DNA from: Sphaerolaimus hirsutus
Taxonomy: Eukaryota; Nematoda; Chromadorea; Monhysterida; Sphaerolaimidae
NCBI GenBank assembly: GCA_964036195.1
Contig: OZ038453.1
Location: forward strand, 20,869,206-20,933,205
Direction of reading: 5' to 3'
DNA: 64,000 bases
Below are positions 46,101 through 58,100 of the stretch, piece after piece. Within the stretch, counting starts at the first letter, position 1. Each line of letters begins with the position of its first letter. The position numbers were made by a program, and so were the translations under genes. Below the pieces are notes generated by a model that had not been told where the DNA came from, searched no databases, and was given only the letters and a program-made list of their open reading frames with translations.

Positions 46101-49100
46101 CCCAGGCAAAATATTTGGTGAAGTTTGTGGGCGGTTAAAAAATTGTGGTGGGTTAGAATTTTCCCGCTGCGTCAGCCGACACTGGCTGACTCGATGTCCC
46201 GCATGCCCCAAACGAGGGCACCATGGGACGATAGCACTTTCACGCAGCATATTTCGCATTGTTACTCGCGGATTTATGCCGCGCGGATTCGGAAAAGTTT
46301 TTGTTTCGGAAACACTTTTTTTGACCTGGCGGAAATAATCATCAATTTTTTGAACAACAAAATTCATTTGAGAATCGGAATCCTTATATTTTGAGCGAAA
46401 ATTAGCAACCACAAACTTATCGTACCGTGTATCATCGAACCTTGACCACACTTTATTACCAACCAGATTGTCGATGAGGACACGGTCAAATTTCACACTA
46501 TTTTTGATTTCGATCGGAACCTTTGAAATGAGTCTAAGATAAAAGTCAACAAACGTTTCGTTGCGCCCCATAGACGCATTTTCCCACTCCACGTAGGAAT
46601 AAGTTTTGGTATGGTCACGGAAAATGTCCCCGAGGGCAGATAAAACGGTTTCGTGTTCTGACATTTTTTCGGGCGGGAATAACGCTGTCATAGCTTTGAA
46701 AGCTTCCCCACCCACTTTAGACGCAAAAATTTCCTGCCAAAATTGTGGTAACAAATCTGGAGTTGGCACTGAGAGCACCGCGGTTTGAACAGTGCGGCGC
46801 CAATCGGCAAAAGATAAAGTGTCGGATTTTCCTTTGAAAATTTGAATTTTGTCCAAAATGTGAGGTTTCAAAAGCATCCAAAATTGCATGTTTTCTGCAT
46901 TTGATTTCAATGCACATGCAGATGGCAAATTGGCAAGATTTTTGGCCATCCAGCGATTGTCTTGTTCCTGAATTGTGGACAAATTCACTTTTGGTGTTTT
47001 TATGTCAGTCAACTGATCGGACAATTTTGTCAAACATTCCTTAACATCTGCCAGCAAAGATGATTCGTTCAAAATTGGTGCTTTTGGATTTGGGGCGCCG
47101 CAAAATTTAGGCGCCGACGACTGTTTTTCAAAATTCACAGGTTTCAACAAATTTTCTTGATGAAAATATGTGGTTGTATTGACCACACAACACGGTTGAA
47201 TTGGCGCAGAGCAAAATTGCAAATCAAAACGTTGCGCCACATGTTTTTCAGCGGGAACCGCCGAGTACGCATAGCGAGTCAAACGGTCCAAAATATTGGG
47301 GGAACGTACTCCCCCCTGACCGTCCGATTCTGTCCCTTCACGCAAGTCGACAAACTGTTTTTTAGGTTGCGGGTTCACATTACCGGCGTGTTCGCGGTAC
47401 TCATAAGGTCGCGTGACCTGTGTGACGCCGGTCTCGTCACGGTTCGGTGCGGTCAACTGGTGTTGCGCACGCTCGTGACGGCGCTCTTTGATGGCGCGCT
47501 GTGCCGACGCATCGATGCGTGCATAACGTTCTAATTCTGCGGAATTTGGTGGTTTGTAGTGTTGAGCGTAAGAACAATTGTTGTCAAGAACCGGCATGGG
47601 TTGGGCGGCATGAATTTCAGTATCTATTGGCCGCCCCGCAGACAAGGTGGACATGTTCATGCCGCCGCCGTGCCACCCGCGCGTGACCGGGCGGACGTTC
47701 TGAACGTTCAAAACGTTCAGTTCTGTGAACGTTCGGGGGCCGGAGCATTCGGCCGTGTGGCGCTCTGAAAGCACCATCGACACAGTGTCATAATTCCCAG
47801 AATACCAACCCCTGGCAGTGTGAACTGAAGGGGAACTGCCCAAAACATAACGAGTTGACAATTGAGAGTTGACACTCTCAGCTGTGTGAACTGAACGAGG
47901 ACCAGTCACAATAGGTCCTTCAACCACAGGATTTCTCGGGTGCCATGCCATTTGTAAATTTAAGTTTTCCACGAAGCGCAAAGCTGCCGAATGTGGCGCA
48001 AATGGCGGTACACCCTCCCCCGGATGTGCGCGCGTGTGTCGACGCGGCGGATCTGAACTACCTGACATACCGTTACTGATGACGTGCGAACAATACCTTC
48101 ACTTTAACTGGGTGTTGTAGTTAACCAGGTCGTCCACCATGAAAAACTGAAGAGTCGATTGGTGATGAAGGATTTGGTTTATTCGTAGTGTAGCATCAGT
48201 CCCGATTTGTGCCCCAAGTGGGCTTTAAATTACATAAAATGAGATGGGAAATCATCGTGTAAATCACTGGATCCAACATTATTGTGGGCTTGAATTATTT
48301 CTGGGACTTGATGTCCAGAAACACCAGCACCACCAGACTTCCATCAGGATTGTATGTAATTCCATCGGAATTGGGATTACTAATGGGCGGTGGACAGCTG
48401 ACAAGCAACAGAAATCAATGGACCACGGATGGCGCATATCCGGTGGTGGTCAATACAATTGTGCATCAAATTCAGAGAGAAAAGTGGTACGAGGAAGCAC
48501 TGTTGTCAATTGCTCCTGTACCAAATGTCAAAGACATGGACAGACTGGATACCATTGGCATAATGGACCAGCCAGACCTTGTCAAGGATGATGAGGCTAT
48601 CAAGCAATTCAATGAAAGTGTACAGAGAAACCCAGATGGACGGTACTCTGTAAAGTTCATGTACAAGCCGAATTTGCATGAACTTCCAGACAACAAAGCG
48701 ATGGTGTTCAAGAGGTTCAGATACCTCACCAACAGGCTCAAGAGAGACCCAGAATTACTGGAGAAAATTCAGGCAATTATGAAAGCACAAGAGGAGCAAG
48801 GAGTGATTGAGAAAGTACAAGAAGATATCATGGATGGCAGGAAGTTCCATATTCTGCCTCATCAACCAGTGATAATGCCAGAGAAAACTACCACAAAGGT
48901 CAGAGAAGTATATGATGCCTCAGCAAAACCACCAGGCATGCCAGCTTGAATGAGTGCATGTACCGCGGTCCAGTGATACTACCACAGCTGGTAGGGATGC
49001 TGATGCGATTCCGATTGCATGGAATTGCACTGGTCGCAGACATAGAGAAAGCGTTTCTGCAGATCAGCCTGCAGGATAGTGACAGAGATGTGACAAGATT

Positions 49101-52100
49101 TCTGTGGTACAAGGATCCCATGAAACCATCCATGGAGGACAATATTCAGATCTACAGATTTGCCAGAGTGCCATTTGGCATAATCTGCAGCCCAGCACTG
49201 CTGGCGTTGACTGTCAGATACCACCTGAACCAAACTGGCACAGAGAATGCAAAGTTGATAGATGAAAATCTGTATGTGGATAATTTGATCCTCAGTGTGG
49301 ACACAGAGCAGAAGGCAATTGAATTGTACCAGGAATCCAAAGTGCTGTTCACAGAAGCACAGATGAATCTGAGAGAATGGAACAGCAACAACAAGAATTT
49401 TACTTGGCAATTGGCAGAATCAGATGTGGCCAAGGAAATTGCCACAACAGTCCTAGGAATGAAATGGGACACAGAGAGCAACCAGATGTGGCTGAAAACA
49501 CCAAAGACAGTTCAGCAATCACAACTATCAGAGACTGACCAGAAAATCAAACTTCCCACAAAAAGGACAGTTGCAAAGGTGACTGCGGTATGTTTTGATC
49601 CAATGGGACTCATTGGTCCCGTCCTACTGCCAGCAGAGATTTTTGCAGACGTTATGGCATTACGGACCAAGTGCCAAAGAATGGGACACTCCCCTGTCTG
49701 AGGAACAGACAGCAATTTGGCAGCAATTAGAGACAGAATTGCTCAAAGGTGGACAGATCAAGTTCAACAGGAATTTGAATTATCAGAGTGGTGCAGATGC
49801 ACAACTGCACATTTTTGTTGATGCCTCAGCAATGGCATACAGCGCAGCGGCATACATATGCCAGAAAATAAAGAATGACAGCAGCACGTCAAGCCTGCTG
49901 TACTCCAGATTGAGACTTGCTCCAAAGAAGCCTGAAATAACAATTCCACGGCTGGAATTGTTAGCAATGCTGATTGGCAGCAGAATGTCAAAATTCATTC
50001 ACAAAGAGCTCAAGGACGTCAAATTCAGTCAGACAGTCATATGGTCAGATTCAACCTGTTGTCAACTGCGAAGCCACTGGCATGTTTTGTCAAGAATAGA
50101 TTGGATGAAATCAAGAAAATTTAGAGTGAGACAGAGAACATGCACATCAGACACATCGCAGGACTGGAGAACCCAGCTGACATGGCTACGAGAGGCATGA
50201 GCATGTCAGAGTTGGAGGACAGTAACCTGTGGTGGAAGGGGCCAGAGTGGCTAATGACTGGAGAGTGGCCAGAGCCGAAAGTCGAGCCAGTCATGCCGGA
50301 AGTGATGGCAGAAATCAAGAAAGAAGAGCTCAAGTTCCCAAAAGCTAGTCCAATTTACCTGGGTGCTACACAGCAAGTGGCCAGTAACCCAGATGCCAGC
50401 AATGTGCAAGCTGATGAAAGTAAACAAAGTAACCCATTGGGAATAAAGATTCAAAGATTCTCATCGCTGACAAAATTACTGGACGCAACAGTATATGTGA
50501 TGAGATTTGTGCGACAGATGCACAAGAAGCGCAACAAAGTTGACAGTCAGAGTAAGCTGTCAGAAATCATGGAAAGTATCTGTGGTACAATGAAACCACA
50601 GGGAATTATCAGTATTGAAGAGAGAGAGATTGCGCTGAAATATTGGATCAAAGTGATGCAACAGAATCATTACAAAGGAGTGGCAGAGATTCTGGTGACA
50701 GGCCATAGCAAGGGCAGCCATAATGGCAAGAAACTGCAGACCAGCAATTGATCAAATGGCTCAATGTGCAAATGCATCAGGATGGAATCCTGAAGTGCCA
50801 CGGCAGAATGGAGCATACGGACCCACAGGAGGTCACAGTGCCACTCATACTGTTGCCGGCAATGGCTACAGTGACTCAGCTGATCGTCAAAAACCAGCAT
50901 GAGAAGTTGATGCACGCAGGAGTGCAACACACGTTGGCAGCAATCAGACAAAAGTACTGGATCACACAGGGCAGACAGGTGATCTATAATGTGACCAGAA
51001 CCTGCCCGACCTGTCAGAAATTGGGAGCAAAGCCATACCAGCTTCCACCAATGCCCGATTTACCAGAGACCAGAGTTCAGAAAGCCAGACCGTTCCAATA
51101 CACGGGTTTGGATTATCTGGGACCAGTTTGGTACAAAATGGACAAAGATCACAGGAAAATGTGGATCTGTTTGTTCACATGTATGGTGACTTGTGCAGTT
51201 CACCTAGAAAGTGTGCTAGATATGACAGCACAGGAATTCCTGAACGCAGTCAGGAGATTCATTGCCAGGCGTGGAAAGCCTGAGGCGGTGATTTCAGACA
51301 ATGCGACGCAATTCAAGTTGACAGAGAAAGTGCTCAGCGAAAGCACCAATAGGGCCATTAATACTGGGAAAGAATGGTCAGAAATGGTCAAAAGTGGAGC
51401 AGTGCAGACATACTGTTCACAGCAACAAATCCAGTGGAACATGACGACTCCTATGGCACCATGGCAAGGAGGAGTCTATGAGAGAATGGTGGGTATCACC
51501 AAGAAACATTTCAAGGCACAGGCTGTGGGGCACAGAATGTTAACCCTGCAAGAATTGTTGACGCTTCTGCCAGAAGTCGAGGCAGTGATCAACAGCAGGC
51601 CAATATCTTACATCTATGGTGATGTAAAGAGTCTCAGAGTGCTGACACCAAAGGACTTCCTGACAGGGGAAGGTCAGATTGGAGCACCACAGTTTGATAC
51701 AGACAAAGACGGAGAATTTGTGCCCAGAATGGATAATGCAGCGAAACTGCAGAAATATTGGGAGACAACCCAGCAAACTTTGGATAAGTTCTGGGACTTG
51801 TGGCATCAAGAGTACATCCCAAGCTTGAGGGAAAGGACTCAGGTCACACACAAGCATGGCAGATTGACAGCGACTCAAGAACCCAAAGTGAATGAAGGTG
51901 TGCTAATTTATGAAGAAAAGATGCCCAGAGGTGCATGGAAAATGGGTTGAATCGAGCAGTTAGAGCCCAGCAAAGATGGACAGATTCGCTCAGCAAAGGT
52001 CAGAACTGCTAACAGAAATGTGGTCAGCAGACCACTCAATCAATTGTATCCGCTGGAAATCAATTCAAAGACAATGGATATCCCAGAGACAGCAGTGACA

Positions 52101-55100
52101 GTCAAAGTAGATTTACTGGACCCAGCAATTGTCCAGAAATATGTCAGAAATCAGAACTCAAATAGAGACCCTGTACCGGACCCTGATCAGAGGAACTCAG
52201 CATCAGAGAGAGTCCTGAGGAGTGCAACAGGGAAAACCGCAGCAACCACCAGCAGTCTGGTGATTGGAATGTTTTGCATTATGTTGATGCTGACAGGCGT
52301 GTCAGAGTCAGCAACGCTGAGAGAAGCCGGCAAGGCTTACAGCGAAGTATTTTCCAGAACTTCTTATTGAATTGTTCTGGAAACCTCGACAGTAAGGCCA
52401 CCATCATTGGCAGCGCATCATGGATTGCCGCCTTTGCCTTCAGAATGGCCACCAAAGTCTGTCAGAGAAATGCAAACTTATGAGAGATTCAAGGAAGCAA
52501 TCAAGGATCATCCTGTGGAACAGGTGATCAATTCACAGAGCCATAAATATCAGATTTGTACCAGTGGAAGACATGGACATGCGCTTACAGTTCCTGAAGA
52601 AGTGCAGTGCCATATCCCACCAAGGAATTTTGTCAAGGCAATGAAAGTTACGCTTTATGCACAGAGACAGATTCCACAGAAAGAGAAAGCATACAGATGC
52701 TACATCAGAATCAAGGAAATAATCACGCACACCAGTTTCTGGGGAGCGAAAGGCATTACAGGCAATTTTGAGAAATACCAGCAAGTTGGCGTGGTAGCCT
52801 GTAACTATGCAAGAATCCACAAAATGTTCAGAGGAACACCATTGGTGGAAATGGAGCCCAGAGTGTGGACAACTAATCAAACCTTGAATGTGGAATATTC
52901 ATGGTGTTGTCATGACAAAGAAAATGTTGTCAGTAACTTCTACATGGAAGAAGGAACTGTGGCTTCACTTGATGGAAAGACTGTAATCAACGACTTGCAA
53001 GATTTCAGCCAGTGCAGAGCCATGATGGGACATTGCAGAGACCACAATTATGGAATCACCATGTGGGATACGGAGAATTTCAAGCATCAATGTGCATATG
53101 AGAGAATTGGCAGATTCAAATCAGAAATATCTGGCCAGACAATTATTGTATCAGAGTTACAAGCAGCATACTCACACAGCAACAAAACAAAGAGGTCAGT
53201 AGGCTCAGAGTGTGTTCCGAGAGACACATACTACACCGATCAAGGAGGTGTATTTATCCAGTTTGACAGAAGAGAAGATGTGCCTGTGGAATGGGCAATG
53301 CCAGGGAAAATAGTGGAGGCAAAAGAGTCAACAATCAGTGGAACATTGTATGCCAGATTGGATGACAGAAACTCCAAGTTTCAGTTCCTGCAACATGTGG
53401 TCAGAGAGATGACTCAAGCGCAATTTGCGATTGTATGGCATCAGTTATGTCAACTTCGCAAGAACCAGCTGGACATGTTGACTCAGCTTTTCCGCATCGA
53501 TCCAACATTGGGGATTTGAGCCATGCTGGGAACACAAGATGTTCATGCAGAATGGGCTGGAGAAGCAATTATGTTTTGGGAATGCAAGGAAGTGCAGCCA
53601 TACATAATTTATCAGACAGGAAAAGTGGGAGAGAAGTGTTACAAATACACACCAATGAGACTGGACAAAAGACGGGCCCTTGTGGTTCAAGAGCCCAGGC
53701 AGCAGAGACTTGGTGGAGAAATCACCAGAAGAGGACTGCAGCCACACCACACCGCACCTGTATAGAGATGAACAGGGACAATGGAAATCTGCACATGGAA
53801 TGGTGCATGTGACAGAGACGCCAATTGAAATGACATGGAAAGGACAGTGGCAGGCCTTCACGTTTGATGTGCCTCACTTGTTCACCAACATTGTCAACAG
53901 AGCGACTAATTTCATGGATGTCAGAGGCCAGATTCAGAGAGTACAGAATCTAGAGCATGTGCAGAACCAGTTGATCGATTACACAGCACACATGTCATTG
54001 GATCCTAGAGTGATCAGAAATTCAATAGAAGGCATTGGAGCTGGAATTGGACAGACAGCAGCAGGAATCGGCAAAGCATATGGTCACTACATATCTGGAG
54101 TGTCAAAGGGGTACACCAACTTTCTGGGAGGAATGCTCAAAGGACCCTTCCAAGTGATCATCAACACAATCGCAATGCTGCTGGGGATCACAATCCTGGT
54201 AGCTGGAATCGTAGCTGCAGGATACTTGTGGTACAACTAGAGAATTGCCACAGGAAAACCAGTTATTCCACCATGCGTGTACACATGCATATGGAAATGC
54301 ATAGTGTGTCCATTCAAGTGCATATGGCTATGCTTTAGAGCCATCAAATACAATGCCAAGAAATCAACCCAGAAAGAGACCAATTATCCACAGAGAAAAG
54401 TATGCAAGACAGAGTTGAGACCAGCAATCAAGAGGAGAGCCAGATCCAACTCTACACAATCTGTCAGATTTGCCAGGAGAGCAGAAACAGGGGACAGAAT
54501 GGCAAAGTCACTATCAGCATACGTACAGCCAGATGAAAGTTCAGCTGATGAGGGACAAGTCAGAGCCAGGAACAGAGACAGTGTTCACATGCCTGATATC
54601 TGCAAATTCACCACACGAAACGCGCAGGAAGCGATACGGGCAACTACCTGCTTCATCATCAGGCTAGGTCAGCGTTGGCATCACCGGCAACAGGGCCTGC
54701 GACTTCACGCACACCCACGACTTCGCGCACGACCACGTTCATTACCGAGGCGACTGTGGAGACGCCACTCATCACGTTGGCGCCCACCACCACCAGCATG
54801 TGACGTTGCTGAAACAACGGGGTGCAGCAACTCTTCTGCCTGGAGTGTGTTGACCATGGCAAAATGGATGGATAAAGAAATACAGAGATTTGATAATTAG
54901 GCTCATATTTGCCCATTTATCTATTTGCACTATTTATATGTTTCATGCACTATTACTATTTACCACACACATTATATTTCCTGCACTATATTACTTATCC
55001 ATGGAGAATATTTGGTTAAGAAAGTGTTTTATAAGTTATTGATATGTTTATGTGGAATATTTAAGTTAAAAGGACAAATAAGTTATTATTAGGTTTATGA

Positions 55101-58100
55101 ACATGAAATTAGGCTTATTCGATTCACCATAATTTTCTAATTATTATTATATATACATTTACATGGTTTGCTTGCAATTTAGGAAAGTCAAATCTTGTAA
55201 ATATTTACATTCAGCGTAACAATCTAGGCCAGCGTCCTAATAGTGAATTGGTGCCCTGTGAATAACTAGCATTTACGGTACGTAATCACCAAGCCCTTCG
55301 CATAGGCATAATTATATTAGCTTTTCAATGCTTTATATTATATTAACCCTGCTCAATTAATATACCCATTTACCTTGAATAAGTCCCAGTTTACCAGTTA
55401 TTTAACATACGTTTCCAGGAAGTGATTATTATTAGATTGGATATACCCTGCTCTACTTACGTCATTAGGAACATTTACATTGCTATTTACAATTCCCAAC
55501 CCTAACATATTAGTTTCCAAAGTGCATCAATGTTTTCTGACAAATTGAAACAGATTAGTAAATCGGCAAAGTTTGCCGACTTCGCGCCTCACAAGATTAA
55601 TAGTTTTTCTATTAGCCCAATTTGTACCTGGTATTTCTTTACCATAATTGTTTGAATGTATGCATGCGCAGTATAAGCCAATAGTTTTGGCTAAGTGTGT
55701 CTTATTGTTGCATTTGTGTCTTATTTGTGCATTTGTATTTAGAGAATTATTGTAGCCATGGTTTTATACACAATTTCCGTGTCTCGGCTACTTTGGAAGT
55801 TTTTACTTAAGTCTTCTGACCCCAAGCTTGTGAACAAAAATAAGCTAGCGATGGAAACTTCGACTAGGAAGCTCGCTAGGCTTTGTGCTTTTGTATTTAG
55901 CTGCATCTGATCAAATAAAGTACCTGAAACAATCTCGAAACCCCTTTCAACACGCAACTACGAAATAAACTCAACTTGGCTGTCGACAAGTGGACGTTCG
56001 GCTACAATGGGAAATCAAACCACTCTAAGCCCGTTTCTCACTACGGTCTTGGAGTTGCCGGATTTGGTGGTAGAAGACGCTGACTTTGGTGGCTTCATCA
56101 CGTGCGGTGCCCATGCAATTTTCAGAGGTGCCCTGCCAGTGCCGGTGCCATTTTTTGCAGAATAGCACCGGTGCCGGTGCGGTGCAGTGCCAATTTTTGC
56201 TGGTGCCCTTCGGTGCTGGCACCAGCCGAAAAAGTGGGGCACCGGGAAAGGCACCGGCAGGATTTCAAGGCTTTGAAATCTATCACTTTTCAGGACATGC
56301 GACAGGAAGTGATGCAATGAAACGTTCCTGCGGTAGCCTTTTTAGTGCCACTGTTCATACATTTACAAACTTAAATCATGGATTGCGGGTCGGATAAGTG
56401 TGATTCCGACATGTCATAACTGCTCAGTCCCGAGATAAGGCGGGTCTATAACAAAGTTGTCATTTTAAATGGCAGATCGAGTTTGAAACTCAATAACAGC
56501 CATTTCTGGGTCGATTTGGACCACTGAACACTTAAAAAGGCACAAGGTGTAGATTCAATGTTGGAGTTTGGTTTAGTGATGTATTAGTGATGTACTAGTC
56601 ATCCCGATTTGACCCGCTTTTTTACATGAAAAATAAAATTTTCGGGACATGCATTCATTTTTTTCGTGTTGAAAAACCGGGTTCAATCGGATGACGGAAA
56701 TTGAACACCGCAAACCCGATCGGAAAAAAGAAATCTGTAGACAGCGCAAATTATTTGATGTTTTCAGCAATCCAAATCTGTAAAGATATGGCAGAATTTT
56801 TGAGCGTCAAAATCGATTGGCCAGATCGGCCGTGTAAAATGACCATGTTTCTCGACCAAAATCCGAGGGGGAAAACCAAAATCCAAACAGCTCAAAATCC
56901 AAACACTTTTATAGCATAATCCAAACAAAAATGAGGCAAAATCCAAACACTTTTTTGTTCCACCAACTGCAGCATAATCCAAACAAAATTAGGCAGAATC
57001 CAAACAAAAATGAGGCAAAATCCAAACAAAAATTAGGCAGAATCCAAACACTTTTTATGTAATAAGGTCATCATGTATTCATAATTGATGGATTAACTTT
57101 CCTTTGATTTGAAACTAATGTCTAATATATGCTAAAGAGATTAGCCATGGCAAGTGGATATGTGTGTATCTGTTTCATCACAGGTGGACAACGGGCAAAC
57201 TATGGCTTTCATTGGAAAATTCTATTGTGTGCTTTGACGTGACCAACTGACCTCATAAGTTTTTGACTTTTTGAGATTTTTTGCCATGCATTGTCATTGC
57301 AATATTGTCATTTTAGAGTGGGGGGTAGTATTTTGCCAGAATTTTTTTAATGTGATGATTTATTCATTGTTTGTAACATATGCAGATGTAAAAAAATGCA
57401 GCAAAAACCACCATGCATAAGTGTATATAGTCTTATATAAGTATTTAGATGGTAAAAAACCTGGCAATATATAATATAAATAGGTATTTCTTTGTATCTA
57501 CCATATACCCATGCCAAAACATGCTGTTTGTGATCTGTGTAAATGCAGAACACAAATAAAAAACAATGACTGTGTTATGTTTGAAAAGTTTTTATACCAT
57601 CTAAATACTTATATAAGACTATAGAACAATTTGGTGCATTTTTACACATGGTGCAACACATGGTTTTACACATGGTTTACACTTATACATGGTGCATTTT
57701 TCTACATCTCCATTCATTACAAACAACACATAAATCATCACATTTCAAAAATTCGCATGAAAAACTAACCCTCCACCCTTGAAAATGGCAATATTGCAAA
57801 AACAATGCATGTCAAAAAAATCTCAAAAGTCAAAAACAAATTAAGTCAATTGGTGACTTCAAAGCACACAATTGCATTTTCCCATGCAAACCAAAGTTTG
57901 CCTGTTGTCCACCTGTGATGCAACAGAAGAGTGCTCTCGTGTTGCCCATTGCAGTGTGGTATAGCGGACTGTCGCCCAGTGCACTCTCGTCCTGGCTACA
58001 TGTGGGCTCGGTGCCTGTTTGCATTTATCTCATTTTGATCTTTCTCGGTAGGCCCCACTATGCTGCTGCACACAAGTAGATTATCCCACATTTGTAATGA

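Larger units (their letters stand above)
41018..48278 (-). mobile_element. Ty3/gypsy LTR retrotransposon, apparently intact and young
   Basis: 7261 bp, minus strand, with 139-bp LTRs at 41018-41156 and 48140-48278 that I read as identical, and TTAT target duplications. A single uninterrupted gag-pol frame (41982-48068) follows a 71-bp leader. A polypurine tract (AAGGGGGATCA on the minus strand, about 41157-41168) sits next to the 3' LTR. Additional short frames lie between pol and the 3' LTR. It is inserted in opposite orientation inside the BEL element, so it is the younger of the two. Confidence 0.93.
36587..56101 (+). mobile_element. BEL/Pao LTR retrotransposon with env-like gene, decayed and carrying a nested gypsy element
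   Basis: Direct LTRs lie at 36587-37840 and 54846-56101, with target duplication GTGCGG at 36581-36586 and 56102-56107. Between them are gag, protease, RT, RNase H, integrase and an env-like region, in BEL order (protease before RT, integrase last, then env). The frame is broken by several shifts and in-frame TGA codons, so it is inactive. It is inserted in sense in the lectin gene intron, inside a GGTGCC hAT element. Its protease/RT boundary is interrupted by the gypsy element 41018-48278. Confidence 0.9.

Noticed and set aside
41018..48278. 139-bp direct repeat flanking the large minus-strand polyprotein, first read as a segmental duplication of BEL sequence
   Set aside because: The repeats have TG...CA ends, sit next to a TGG primer site and a polypurine tract, and are flanked by TTAT, so they are the LTRs of the gypsy element.
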